A stretch of 64,000 nt of DNA from Eremophila alpestris peregrina (taxonomy: Eukaryota > Chordata > Aves > Passeriformes > Alaudidae): assembly GCA_009792885.1 (NCBI GenBank), contig WMCF01000014.1:15078049-15142048 (forward strand), given 5' to 3'. Below are positions 24,243 through 38,280 of the stretch, one piece after another (positions within the stretch are counted from its first letter, which is position 1; the number at the start of each line of letters is the position of its first letter). Under the pieces are notes generated by a model. The model did no database searches and was not told where the DNA came from. It saw nothing but the letters and a program-made list of their open reading frames with translations. The position numbers were made by a program, and so were the translations under genes.

Positions 24243-27200
24243 GGAGGAAGTCTGCCGTTCCCCTTCTAGATTAATTTTGGGCCATTTAGAGTCCCTGGCT
24301 TTCTGCTTCTGTGATTTCCTCTGTTTCCTTGCAGACAAGCTGCCAGCCATCCCTGCCTGCAGCACACATGGGACAGCATTGTCACTCTGCCCCATCTACC
24401 TGCTGTTTGCCTCGACAGCACCTGCAAGCCCTGTTTGCTGTTTACATGCCGAGCAGTGCACCTCTAGGGCTGCCAAGTGTGCTTGGTAAAACCTACACAG
24501 CCATTCATTTAAATACTTGTTAAACAGGAAGCTGCTGCTGGAAAGTTGAGTGCTGGTTTATATTTAAACAAATAGAGGGGAACAGGCATGAGTGTCATTT
24601 TGTGATGTAGTGGAAAATTTGAATGGCTTGCATTATCCCACAAGTAACCCCTTGAAAACAAACCTGAGAGGCTGTTAAGGACCCTGCCCAAACCTGTAAG
24701 CTTTTGCATGGGTAGCAGCAGCAAAAGGGTTAACTTGCACAGCTCTTTCACTGCAAACGTAGGCGTTAAAGGAAAAGTGATGCACACAGTGTAGCATTGG
24801 TGTTTCCCTTGTGATTGAAGGAAAGTAGTTATTAAGGTCAGCCATGCTTATTTTTGGCAGATGTGGAGCCCCTTTCAGCCTGAACACTCCTAAGGAGTGT
24901 ACTTAAGGTCAAGAAAGTTGCATATTTTGTGAGTGAAGTAAACAAGAGCAGCAAATGTTGGTGTGTTGAGTACCTCCTTTTAGTAGCTGTGGAATATCAA
25001 GACTTATGATTTTGATCTAGCATCTGTCTCCTGCAAAGTTTGACATCAGTATTGTCAGGGATGACAGTGAGCTCAAATGCAGCTCTGGAGTCTCCTGAAA
25101 GTTTGAGGCAACCAGGGTGATGACAGGATGCAGAGGTGTGGGAAGCCCTGAGAAGCACACATGGGTCAGAGCATTTGGGTCTTTAAATGTTCTGTGAGGG
25201 CATAGTTTTGTATTTGTGGGGTTTTGCCATTTCCTTCTGTCCTGTGGGAGATTTTTGACTCCTCTGGTCTCCCTGCATGCATTCAGTAGGCCATCCATCA
25301 GCAGAAAGAGCATGAGCTCTCAGAAGGCAGACCTCTGCACACCTCTCACCCAGCACTGGATGTGTGCAGCCACCACAGTGACACAGTGTCTGTGTTACTC
25401 ACTGCAGGGTCACTCCTCCACAGTGACAGTCACGGTTGTTTACGCATCACGGTGTTTACACAGCCAGCAGGTCCCGCCAAAATTCACAGCACAGCCAGGA
25501 GAGTTTTCCTGAGAATGCATTTGGAGACATGCCTTGGGCTGTCACAGAGACATGTGGTAAGGTGAAAACAGTAGAAGAGTCTTGCAATTTTCCTGGGTGA
25601 CCAAAATGGTTAGCAGCTTCAGTCAGCTTCCCAGATATATCATCATGTTTTTCTAGTCATCATCAGACTTCATTCTTCAAGCTCTCCTATTTGCTTCTCT
25701 CACTTCATGGTGACAAATGCCACATAAACACTCCTATTATTCATAGAATGAATGTATTACATTTATATATCTTTATGATTCATATATTGTATCATTTATA
25801 TAATTACCATTTGAATTCCTTTTTCTAGCTCATGCTCCACAAATGAAGATGATTATTTATGATCCAATGCCAAGAAAATATTTTCAGTTCCAATAATTTT
25901 CTCATGACTTTTTCTAATAATTTCTTATGCTTAGACATGCACAAGCATTACAATCTTTTGAAAGGATGCACTTTTTCTTCAGTTTTAAAAGTCCTCTCCA
26001 TTTAAAATTTAATATATTCTTGTCTGCTGGCATGTTAGAGCACAAAAATGCATTGCAAACTACAGGCCAAGCTATTTCTCCTGTGAATGCTTTAAAGCAC
26101 CAAAATAATTTTCTGGTCTTGGAAATGTGTCCTGAAAAGAATGCAATGTGACTCTCCACACAGTGGGTAAGATGCTGCTAAAACTCCTCCATAGCCAGCC
26201 AGCATCTGTGGCTGCTCATGACGTGCTTCCTCCCAGCATCCCGAGCAAGCACTGATCCCTTTTCTCTCCAGAGCCCACCCTGATCCCAAGATAGGTGGGT
26301 GAAGTAATGCAGCTGCCTTTCATGACTGTGACCCAAGAGGGTGGTGGTGGGTTTGGGTTTTTTTGTAAGATTTTGCCTAAACAGAAAGTCAGAATTAGTG
26401 TGTGCAAAACACAACTAAACAATGGAACACATACAAATTAGAGTACCCACCCACAACGCCTAATACATAACCAGTGAGTCATGCCCAGGGCCCAGTGTGA
26501 GAAATCTGTGTAGGTGGGTTTTATTTGGCTTTCTTTTTGATTGCAGTGGTGCTTCTCTCTAGCTAATAATTATTGCACTCTGAACTAATAAACATAAGGA
26601 TCTGAGCTTTCCAAGATGTCCTAGTGGTACAACATGTAATTTGTTAGACTTAAAAGTTTGATCCCTTTGGAAATGCAAATGAGCTATGTCTTAGGACCCT
26701 AAATATTTTGGTGCTCATTTGAGTCCAGAGATTAAAATTGAGAGACTAAAGCAGTGGGATACTGCTCAGTGGGAACTGAGTTCAAGGTAGCGGCGACCAA
26801 AACAGTGCCATTAGCAAGTTATTCAATCACCTAAGGAAAATGTGAAAAGAAATGAACGGCGATAGTCTCTGGGGATAAAAGGACACAACACAGACATCAC
26901 TGGCAGTACTGGCTGCTTTCTCATGAGGCTCAGCAGAGATGCCAAAGGTTTCAAAGGTGTGGAGCCTGAGCCGCCTTCTCACGCCCAGTGATGGTCCCTC
27001 CAGGTCAGGGCTGGGGCTTGCTGGCAGGGCAGCGCCGGGAAGCACAGTGCCACTCCCTCCTCTCTGATCAACCTCTGATAAACAGGGAGAAGCCCAGTCC
27101 ACAGAGACACAAACTTGGCACTTTTCCTGCGTGCTACATTTCAGAAACATGAAAAATGAAAGGGCTCATAGAAGCCTAAGCAGTTTGTAAAGGCAATTTG

Positions 27201-30200
27201 ACTTTCAGGGATTTCATTTTAATTATCCTGAGAAACAGATATTTCTACGCTCCACAATAATGAATATTTTTACATTATTTAGAGTAAGTGAGTTTTCCAA
27301 CCAGCCTCTGAGGGCCTCAAGAAGTTCCTCTGTGGTAATTGCTGCTGGGTGCCTTAATGCCGCAGACATCTGAGGTTTCTCAGAATATCTAAGTGGACAT
27401 TTGCTGTAATTTAGTAGCCATGAATCTTGCTTGATGCTATTGTTGCAGGCAGATATTGTAAGAAGGCAACGAAATTCTAAGCTGAGGTTTTTTCTGAAGT
27501 CCTCATTGCTAGCCTGACATTGCCACCACTATTCACGTCTTTTGCAAGCATCAATGAGAAAGTAATTACAACTTTTTAGGACAGTGAGGCACTTTTGAAA
27601 ATCCTGTCCTTAGTTTACTACTTCTGCAGTGCTTCCATTTCATTTTCCCCCTTTCTTCTTTATTTCTAATATTTCCACAGTCACTTCCCCCATCTCCACT
27701 TTGCCATCATGCCTGCCTTTGATTTTAACGTCTTCTCTTTTTTCCTTACTGTCTCTTGGGGTCTTCTTCCAGGGTTGTTTTCCTATTATACTCATAATTG
27801 TCCATGGATGAAGTGTCTGTGAGCCATCCTCATGTCATAAGCCACAAAAATCAATATTTGCCCCCACCTTGGTTGGAACCTCCTTTTCACATCCTCACTT
27901 AACCTTACATTTTTGATCTTATTTAATTGTTCATCTGACCATTAACTCAGCCATAAACAGCAATGCATAGCAAAGAAGATTTATTTCTAAAGTAATTCTA
28001 GAAGTGCAGTTGTGTTCTCAACCAGCACTTATTCCAAGAAATTTCAGTGAATGGATAGACTTGCTCACATCTACTGTTGCACCAATTCAATGAGATCAGG
28101 ATAAGTTTGGTGCTTTCTGACCTATGGAAATGCTCATGCAAGACACGCAGACATGTTTAGGACCCCTGCAGTTCATGTTTAAGGTCATGGGAGAACAGTC
28201 CAGCTTATCTAGTGGCATGGCAAATGCTAAATGGTATGAGTCACTTAGACCCCTGACACACTGCAAAAAAGCACATTAGAGGGAAGTCTTTATTCAATCT
28301 CTTGGGCTTCTGCAGCTTTTCTTTCTTCCATCCTGAATAGGAACACAGCCAGGGCTGACTAGTGTTTCCACACAGGCTCCTTAAGTCATGGCCTAGAATC
28401 AGCAGTTTTGGAATGGACTGTAAATTATCCCCTGCTACCCAACCCAGCAGATACCACAGCAAGGAACTTGCTGGGTCTTTTAGCTCCTAATGAGGTTTTG
28501 GTATTCCTGGTGGATTAAAATTCTTCTGAAGCCATAGCTCAGTACATCCTCAAACATTTATCCAGAGCATGTAATTTCAATAGAAATCTGGTAATTTATT
28601 ACAAGCTATGGAAGTTCCCTTTCATTTGAATATGTTTCACAGCCATGCATTTCCTTTCCTCATTCCACTCTCTGTGTTGTATGCTTTTTAGTCTTTTCTT
28701 GGAAATAAGAGTTATTGGAAGGAAGATAAGTACATGGCAGTTTTCTCTCAGGGCATGATAGACAGCTCTTCTGTGTTCATGCAGCTTTTTTACTCATGAC
28801 CTGCTGTATTTCACATATTCAGAGCTCTGTGCATCCTAAAAACAGAAACTCAGATCTCTGTTGAACTGAAAACTTTTTTTTTTCTTTTTAACTACCATTT
28901 GTTTGGAGAGAAGAAAACACTAGTGCTGCCTGGAAATCAGAAAGGCATAGGAAAAAATCCTCACATGTGTAGCTACATGTGCCAGATGAAGTCCACAAGT
29001 AGCTCCATTATTCTTAGTTGTCCTCTCAGTAACCCCTACCTCTTGTGCATAGAAGCACCTGCTTCTCTGACAACAGCAGGCCATTTAGCCTCCAGGGAGG
29101 TTATAAGAACCTCCTCAGCCATTAAGTGGGGACTTAGAGTCCCAAGAGCCATTTTCATCTGGAGCACAGCTCCCCTTAAAATAAGGTGATAAGTTTTATG
29201 CAATGGTGTATTAGACAGAAGAAAAGGAAAAACTACCTTTTTCCCTATATTTGAGGTTTTCCAACTGACCACAGGAGCAAATTCAGGGAATAGGGCTGAA
29301 TGAAATTATGGAGTGCTACCAAATTATTCCAGTGAAGTGTTTTCCAGATGTGCTGAGTAAGACTTTCATTGCCATGAACTGATTACTCAGAGTTCAGCAG
29401 ATTATAAAGGTTCAGATTCTACAAATAGAAAAGTTTAGGGCAGTTTTGACAGTGATGCACAAGGAAAGTGAGCAGGTCCCATATTTGCAAATCACATTCT
29501 GCTTTTACTCTACCCAGCAACATTATCAGGGTTTGGAAGTGGTGAGTCACCTGAAAAATGCTTGGTCTGAGTTTAATTTCACACATGTGAACTCCAGCGA
29601 GGCCCGGAGTGCCCAGCCTAGCAGTGTGGGTCTCTGATGTGCCAGAGCTCCCCAAAACAGCAGCCAGCTAAAAGGAATTGAGCAGCACCACGTGCCTGTT
29701 TGGGCTGCAGTGTCTGAAAACGAGGTGTGCAGAAAAGGACCCATGGTTTTAGTAATATCACTAAGGTGTGTGATTGAATACCTCACTGTGGACAAATACA
29801 TCCATTTACAGTGGCAGACTATCTTCTCCCAAACCACCCTCCAAACTTCTTGGCTTTTCTTGTGCACTGCTATTCATTCCTGTTGTTACCTGGTTTTTTT
29901 TACCTTCCCTGAGCCTGCTTGGAGCCAGTTGTTACCACCATGATGACTGCTGGAAGGGACCAGCGCAGCTTTCTTGGCATCTCTTTACTGATGCCTGTTT
30001 CAGTCCCTCCCAGCTGGCAGGCTTGGCTACATGCAAGTATGGAACCACCTTGGCTACTGAAGTGTGGAACCACCAAATACTTTCCACGCTGGTTCACTGG
30101 CAGCAGAATAGATGTCACTCAGATGTTTCAGCCACTTTAACACTGGAAATTCTGTATTCTGCCACTGTAGTCTGTCACTATCTGAAACAGCTAGATGTCA

Positions 30201-33200
30201 CTTGTATTTTGATTGTTCTTTAAATCACATGAGCCCTCCCAACCAAAGAATTATTATTTAACTGAAGTAGATTTCAAAAAGGCAGGGACGAAAAGTCTGA
30301 AGTCAAGTAATGTTACTTCGAGTCCATCACAGTTTAGACTTTATGGCTTCTTGGTAGTACACTAAGTACTACTTAGTCCAGTGGGGTTACTCAGTTTGTG
30401 TCTCTCTGGGGTTGTTTTCAGAAAGAGCTGAGCCAAAGCCTGATCACAGGATCATGGCAGCAATCTGTCGTTCCTGACGTTCAAGGTCAACATCTGAGCT
30501 GGATACCTTGGCATCATCAGCTACAAGAATACTTTTGTAAACCAAGGTGATGCTGCTACTCTGGTAGGGAGAGAATGTGTTGTGCTGCTTCCTGCCATCC
30601 TACAAGTGCCAAGACAGTGTCTCAGCTCCACAACACTAGCCAAGGTTAGTAAATAGAGGTTCTCCCCAATGCTCAAGCACATTATTTCAGCAAGGTCACA
30701 CCTTTGGAACCTCCGAACCTGTTGCATCTCCTGAAGAAAAAATCTTACAGAAATTCTAAGATAAATGTCTTTGATTTTTCAGTCTGCTACCCTTACCTGA
30801 GACCAACTGCTCTCCCTCACCTACCCTCAATGGAAGAAAACTGGAGTTAGGCCTCAGGGCTTAGTATGCCACCTGTGAAAGTCTACCAAAAAACTTAGTG
30901 CCTCTTATGATGTTTCTCCAGCTGTTAGCCCTTCAGGCTCACACTTGGCTAGTCCTGCACAGAGGAACTTCCTACTTCCCTGATTTTCTTCCTTCCTGGG
31001 TCTGGCCATAAGATATTTATTAGGAGATATTTATTAGGAGTCTCTTGTTTCACATCTCTATGAAGACTGAAAGAGCTAATCTCACAGGAGGGAAGGATTT
31101 ACAATTCCCATCTTCAGGACAAGAATAGAACTAAATAAGGAAAAGGCCCAAACTGAAGTAGAATTGCTCAGTAAAAGGGTTTCTTGTCCATTGTCAGTCA
31201 AGTGCAGACTGAGAGAAAAACCCGGTCAGCTGCGTGCTCAGAAATCAACACTGAGCTGCCTCAGTCAGCTAAAATTACCCCTATCACCACAGCAGGAGAT
31301 GTCTCACCTTGGTTTGTTTCTTGTCTCACACAACATCGCAGAATTTTCAGAAATATGGTATCTTCTAGGTTTTTTACTTTTCTCCTGTTGCAAATTAATT
31401 AAACTTCCTGTTACCGCTCTCACAACTCAAGTTAAAATTTGAAACAAATCTTTGACACTTCCTGGAAATGTCTAGCTCATAGTTTGTTCTGAGTTGTGCT
31501 TTGCTCTCCACTGGCTACTTCAATGTCATTTCTTGCAGACCATGGCTTTCAGGATAACACACCATGACAGCTGTATTTACATCTGTTTTAACTGTTTGTT
31601 TGTTTGTCTGCTTCTTTTCATGTCTGCTGCTTTCCAAAATGAATATTCTTCTAAAATGGTGGGGAGAAATGATACTTTGAGTAACCACTGAGGACTGGAA
31701 GCTTCCTATTTGGGCAGAGCTCCCATTAAGTGGAATTTTATTTAATCATTAAATACAGTCTCAGATGTATGCAAAGAAATGTAAGTACTAGCATGATTCT
31801 GCAATTAGGGCAAACTCACATTGACCTGAGATGAATTTTTACCTTCAGAGAAGCTGCAGGGTTTTAGTCTTTCTGTAAACATATATGGCAGCCCTTTCTC
31901 ATTCCCATTTAATTAAAACTAACACAGTGGTCTGAATTCCTTTCATTTGCCTGTTCCTTTCCTTGAATTCAGAATTTTTTACATTTTTCAATGGAAATGC
32001 TTTAGACTACCCTACACAGACATCTAATATTTTACTGTTCCTGTAAAAAAACATCTCTCAGAGATGTTTTGGTTTTTAAAACTCTGATCAGATAAAGCAG
32101 CATTGTTCAGAAACTGTTGCTAAATAAAAAAGAATGGGTGGTGCCCTGTTTGGCATCTATGCAGCAAGTGATGTGTGATTTATTATTAGCAAGCCAAGTA
32201 AAAAAGAAGATTATCAAATGAAGGAGTCCCAGGCTATGTGCTCTGTCATGCATTTTATTTGCTGCTGCTCCCACATTCTGGAGGGATGTGCAATCCAAGT
32301 CCTGGAGGAATTTTGCTTACGCTATGATGAAGTGACCAAAGTGCCCCAGGAATGTGGAGCAGAGAATTTCTTCCTGCCACAGCCCTGCTCAGGCTGTTTT
32401 TCTGTCAGAAATGGGTAACCAGTCCTTCATGTTGTGCAAGTGCATGCAACAAGCATGGAAGTGGTCTTTATATGCTAGCTTATTTCCATCTCTGCACCAT
32501 ATAGCAGAACTCAGTCCATCCCCACATTAGCTAAAGTGGGCTTATTAAAATTCCTGTTAACAGTTATGGTAAACTTCCTATTGATTTTAATAGGATGTGG
32601 ATCAAGCATGGGGGCCACCAGGATGCAGAACTAGCAGTAATGCAATGATACATTTTTAGTTTCAGTTTGTGCGCATGTGTGTGAACACGAGCCAGCAGAG
32701 AGGGCTGCTAGTGGCTCAAGATTAATGCAAGCTTTACTGATGGATGAAATATGGAAGTAGTGTCCCGTGGTGATGAGTGTTATTGAAAACTCTAAAACAG
32801 GCAGAATGAAAGAAAACACAAATGTAGAAAAACAAAGTCTCGGTCTGTGCAATTACCGAATACGTGTTAAGAACAGCCACAGAGCGCTGGAGACCAGCGC
32901 TGACCCAAAGCCGAGGAGGAAAACACACAGGCATGGATATGCATCATAAATCACTCTGATGGGCCTGTCATTAGATCTGAGGGAAAGACCACCTAGAAGG
33001 CCTGAGAGAGGGACTCACCACTGCTGTCTTCTGCCGGAAAGCATTAGTGCTGGAGATACTCTCCTTGCCGTGGAAATGCAGCTTTTGTGAACTGTTAATA
33101 ACAATTCTTCTTTCCAGTTAGTTTAAAGCAGGAGTTGTTTCCCATGTGATAGCAGAATTATTTAACTTTGTTGACTGACCTGTCACAACCCAAGAGCAAA

Positions 33201-34805
33201 GAGTTAGGAGATAATTTCATTATCACTTCAGTATTTATCCTAATGAGCTACTAAAATTTTTTTAGATGTGTTTTCTCACAGCTTGGAAACATAGTGCCTA
33301 TTTTCCTTTCAAGGAGTGGTTACGACCTCCAGAACAGATAAGAGTTCTCCCTGATGGGGATAAAACAACTTTGTTGTATCATGTATTTCAACAGCATTTA
33401 AATATGGCATTTTGTTAGAGACAGAGTGAAAGACCAAGATTCTGCCTTTTGTACCAGTGGCAAAAAGAGTATCTGACAAAAAATTTAATTCTCTTTTACT
33501 GTCTGTGTTTCTAAAAGATGTATATTGTAACCTCAATTTGTTTGTTTACTTTTTCATTGGGAGGAGGAAGCATTTACAAAAAAGTTCACTTGGGAAAATT
33601 GAAACTAGTGTAACTTGTTTACAGATGGTCTATTGACAATTGGCCACCCTTAAATTTCATGATTCACCCTAATATGCCACAAAGGACACACTAGAGTGTG
33701 CACACTATCAAACATGGGCTACTCTTGGTCTTTGTTCTTGAGGTGGTTGATAAACCTGGTTTTGGTTTCTCATTATTTTTGAAGGTGAACTGTGCTCACT
33801 TATGAGCATCTTGCCTCTTTCTAAGGAAGAAAATAATCTGCAAAATGCAGCCAAGAAGTATCAAAATGAATGTTAATCTGATATTTGAAAACTTTAATCA
33901 CATTCCTTGTGTGTGGGCCATTCCTGACACCTGGCAATAAAGTGCTCCAGGCTGGGCTCTATGTGGTTAAGCTGAGTGGCACTCAACTCAGGTGCAGAGC
34001 AAAAGATGAGGCAGAGCTGAACATTTCCAACTTCCTCATGTGCCCATTACCCAGCAATGGTTTGTCCTGGTGTCTTTTACTAATTATGACAGGAAAGGAA
34101 GGTTAAGGTGATGCTGGCTTTCTGAAGCATCAGACCATCAGCTCCTTGGCCAGTTTTTCACTGTACTAAATTCTCCATTTCCAGACTCAAAAAGGAAGTG
34201 CACATGACATATATCCAGTTTTGTCTAGCTGTACTAAGTATAATGAGATCCTAAGGACAGTGTTTTATAAAACAGAGATAGTAATTGCATGTTCCTTTCA
34301 CCACAAGTATTGAGGGCTCCACTCCATACCAAACATAAGCTTCCCAGGTAGTGCTGAACCTTGTGCTGCTGCAGTGCATGTGCTAATGCTGTCACACTCA
34401 GCTAATTTAAAGCTAGCTCAGGTGTTGCTGTGCTACGCCAGACACCCACAGAGAGATTAAGTGACCGGCAGTTTTTCATGCAGGAATAGAACTGCACCCT
34501 GTAGTCTATAACACTCCATTTAACATTGGTATTGCTTTTGCAACTGGTTTTTGCTAAAACTGGGACACTAGATTAGTTAAAAAACTTTGTCAATAGGCAG
34601 AAAAAGACCCAAACAATAGACAGTCTGAAGAGATGACTAAAACATCTTCCAGATTAAAGAGACAAATCAGTATGTGAAGTAACTTCCGGTTTTGTCCCTC
34701 AATGCTAAATATAATGTTGGAGAAAAATGGGCAAAATGCACTAGCTAGGGGGCTGTAAGATCACAAAAAATTGAACAGGAAAGGTGGTTTAGGCCACCTA
34801 AGTGA
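24243..34805. other. Long unique stretch, mostly featureless
   Basis: About 10.5 kb without a recognised young transposon. 27625-27800 is pyrimidine-rich. 31011-31041 holds a two-copy tandem of ATATTTATTAGGAG. 32576-32595 is a small perfect palindrome (TCCTATT, loop GATTTT, AATAGGA) followed by TGTGGATCAAGC, resembling the end of an old palindromic repeat. The longest frames (149 codons plus at 29774-30223, 106-108 elsewhere) overlap frames on the other strand and have no domain. 26560-27600 and 23350-23580 are repeat-free and could be conserved non-coding DNA, but that is not testable here. Confidence 0.45.
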
Positions 34806-34885
34806 ACTGGGATGATGTTTCTACTCTCTATCTTTGCCACTAATCTCTTGCGTGACTCTAAAAATGTCACATCTCTGGGCTACCA
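34806..34885 (+). repeat. Old MIR-like repeat fragment
   Basis: ACTGGGATGATGTTTCTACTC, then TATCTTTGCCACTAATCTC, TTGCGTGACTCTAAAAATG and TCACATCTCTGGGCT follow the order of an old amniote interspersed repeat (a 'tctgccactgacctgctgtgtgacc' to 'caagtcacttcacctctctgggcc' type of text). Strongly diverged; family name not assigned. Confidence 0.45.
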
Positions 34886-37800
34886 GCTTGAAAAAAACTT
34901 GATAAAGTCTCATTTCAGAGATATAAAAACACATTTAAAGGCCCTCTATAGCCAACAATGATAACGTGCTTGAAGTATTTTAAAACTGCTATCCAGTTTT
35001 CTGCTGTGCAAGCTTAGTTGTGTCTGTCTCAAGCAATGAAAACCACCATTTCTATTTGATCAAAGGTGAAAATATTTCTTCATTATGACAGCCCTTGAAT
35101 TTCATCATGAATTACTTTTTCCATTTCATATTAGCATTTCTTTAAAGTAGATGGCAGGGTTCGTTCCATGTTTTTTTTATCCATGCCTTTTTTTCAGTGC
35201 AAAATTTGAGCTAAAGACAGACTGCTCTGCCTTGGACCAGCTAAAATGCTTTTCCATAGCATGTCATGCCTTGAATCAGATGAAATCCTCCTGTTGTTCC
35301 ATGAAAGTTGTACATTAAGTCTGTGCATGACAAATCTCCTGTCATATGGATGATGATTCCATTTTCCCTCTGAGTTTCCAGATGCTGGGAAAATAGGATT
35401 TACTACTTGGAGTGTCTGAGGGCAACAGGATCTCCATGTCTACCCTATCATCTGCAGTGGTCCTCCTAACTGATCTGCTCAGCAATAGTACCTCTCCACT
35501 GACAGTGGGCCTGTATCTGTCTAGAAAGGAGATCCTTGGACACCAAGTCAAATCACTCCCCAGTGTAATAGCTACTTCCCTTAATCCCTTTAATATATTA
35601 ATAATTCCAAAATTATCTTTCTCAGCTGCAAAATGGTAGTGTCTGGACTGTAACTCCAGAGCAAAGTGATGAAGAATGCTATTAAGCTGAGTGCCCAACA
35701 GTTTAAACAGTAGGGAAGCAGTTAAAACACCAAACCTCTACTTCAGGGGGCAGTTGTTGCAGGGGTTTTGTACCCCAGAGAGTATCTGTTGCCAGTCACC
35801 ACTTATCACATATAGAAAGTTAAGCTGAAACTAGCCACAGTTGCGAAATTGTGTGTTACTGTCAATAGGTAAAACATGATGAAAAGAAGAAAAAAAAAAA
35901 GAAAAGAAAAATAAAGAAAGAAATTAAAAGCAGAGAGCTGGCCCAGAAATTCTGATTCTGGCTGCAGGGGCCATCTGAGCTGCCATCTATGGAGCAGCTT
36001 GGGCACGTTGAATTCAGCATGTGCTCCTCACCACGTCACCTGCATTCAGCCCATCACTTCCCTCTTCTGCTGGACCACCCAGACTTCAAAACAGCACCAA
36101 ACAGCAAGCTCTTTTTTCCTCCAGTCAATCTGTTGCAAGAAATGCTGTTTTTTAACCAGACTCAAAATCTTCCTTCTCAAAATAATAGCAACTTGGGATT
36201 TGCGCAGGACAGTATTGACACTGGGAAAAGAATGACAAAGCTAAGACCTGCCATCTAGAAGTGGATATTAAACAATGAAAAATATCTCTAGTGAGTACAA
36301 AGCCAAGGTCCTCTTTCTCCATAAACATGAAGCATTTCATTCTGTTTGTAGACTACAGTATCATAGAGAGGAGAAAAAAAATTATTTTTTTCCTCTTTTG
36401 CCTTCAGAGGGTCAGCTTTATGGCATTTGTGCCACTTTTCCTTCCTGGATGTTTGATACTCCACATTTCATCCTTAAGCTCGATTTCAAACTCCAAGAAA
36501 CCAAAGGGACTCATAGTGATGTGGCATTCAGACACAGTCGGCTCTTGTGGGGAGGTTATTTGTGGTTCCAGCATTCTTGAACCATGTGGGCTTTCCCAAG
36601 CTTCTGCCAGGAGCCTTTGCACCATCCTTTCCTGGATCTGCACACACCACTTTTGTTCCCTTTCCTCACATGCACCCCTCTGTCATTTATATATGTTGTA
36701 GGGCTGGCAGCTGCAAGTGTTTATTGCTGATGTTTATCTCTGTGTACTGATTGTTGCTCTCCCCTCATGTAATTTTATTGTTTTTTCTATCCTTAATGCC
36801 TGTTATTTGTTGGCAAAGGAAAGCTACTGGAAGAGCAACAAAAAGTGCTCCAGAGCAAAAAAGCATTCAGTGAAAAGAGAGATTGGACGGAGCCTCTTGT
36901 TTCCACTCCACAGACGATGGCTTGCAGTCATTTGAAGTGGGGCATTTCTCCCAGAGCTCTTTTTCAAAAGCACATCTCATCAAGGAGCCAGGCATGGGTG
37001 CAGTGGCCACTTGAGGCTGGGGGGCAAGTGGGGACCCTGGTGGCGGTGACACTTGGTGGGAGAGGGTGGCTGGTGGCAGCAACATTCCCCCCAGCACACT
37101 TAATGCATGTTATTTTCTTAATTCTTTAACATGTGGACTTGCTCTCTGAATGGCCTGGATTCAGAAATCAACTCCCAACAATTGTCTGTGAGGTCTCACC
37201 TCCAGAAAGTCATCAACACCAAAAAGGAGAGAAATGGAAGGCAAAGAATGGTGCATCACCTGACAGAATGGGAAAATGTACTGCTACACAGCTGAGACTG
37301 GTGCTTCTGATAAGGAGTGGCAGACACAATACCTCACTGCGGGTTTTCCTTTGAATAGCCCTATGTTACAATGTTTGACCTCAAGCCTGGTCCTTTTTGA
37401 CATTTAAAGGCAATGTGCTCAAGACTATCTTTGGCACCTAAAGCCTCATTGATATTTTCATCAATGATGTGTTCAAAATTTTGGTTTAATCTCATCACTG
37501 CTGAGCCAGCCAATAACCAGTAAATCCTTTCATTGTATGTGTGCTTAAGTGCAAACTAATACTCCGACCCACAGCTTGCAGAAAGAGCATCTGATTGCAT
37601 TGCAGCTTTGATGATATGTTGGTGGATCAGAGAGTTTGTTGCAGAAGTGGTGGAAGACAGAAAAAAAAAGTTAGAAAAGTGTACTGGAAACTACTATGCA
37701 GTGGCAGACAGTGTTAATCCACTTTATTTTCTGTTCCTACCATGAGATTTAGCTTGCCTCTAATGGAAACATCTTTAGCTGATGGATATAAAGGGATGGA

Positions 37801-38195
37801 AATCAGACAGTCTATACTTATGAAGAGGATACACTTCCAACAAAATTCCCAATGTTGCTTTCTGTTCAATCCAAAGCAAATTTCAGAATCAGTGGTAGCA
37901 CCCCAGCAGAGAGTACTGCACTTTGAAGTTCTCAATAGCAGTGTAGCTGTCTAGAAAATTCTTGCCCTGGCTCATTCCACAATTTCCTGCTCTGGTAAGG
38001 CTTTATGTTTTCTAAGATTTTTATTCATTGGTTTTATTCTGAACCCCTGAATCAGCCAGACACTCTTTCAGAGGATGAACCAGAAGCCCTGAAAAAGTCT
38101 ATTCCCCTTTAACAATGCGTTTAAGTACAGGGTTGATGTTGAGCATATTAGTAATTTCATGGGTAACAGTACATCAGCTTAAAAAGTCTTGGCCA
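34886..38195. other. Unique DNA with an A/G low-complexity run
   Basis: 35882-35930 is a purine run of AAAGAA/AAAAAG-type units. A 118-codon minus-strand frame at 35342-35698 and a 136-codon plus-strand frame at 36291-36701 lack any recognisable domain, and other frames overlap both. 36860-37100 is somewhat GC-rich. No repeat family or exon called. Confidence 0.45.
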
Positions 38196-38280
38196 TGATT
38201 CAGCAACATATCCCTATTCAGCAAAACACTTAAGCACTTTAAATTCTATGGACTTCAATAAGATTTAAGCCTGTACTTAG
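38196..38280. repeat. Old palindromic dispersed repeat fragment
   Basis: GATTCAGCAACATATCCCTA, then ATTCAGCAAAACACTTAAGC, a centre of TCTATGGACTTCAATAAGA, and TTTAAGCCTGTACTTAG. The sequence of GATTCAGCAAAGCACTTAAGC-like arm, TTGACTTCAATGG-like centre and TTAAGC..TGCTTA-like return arm is a recurring old repeat in amniotes, similar in architecture to the one at 8434-8518. Diverged. Confidence 0.45.

Noticed and set aside
29774..30223. 149-codon plus-strand frame
   Set aside because: No domain; overlapped by 72-106-codon frames on the opposite strand and another plus frame.
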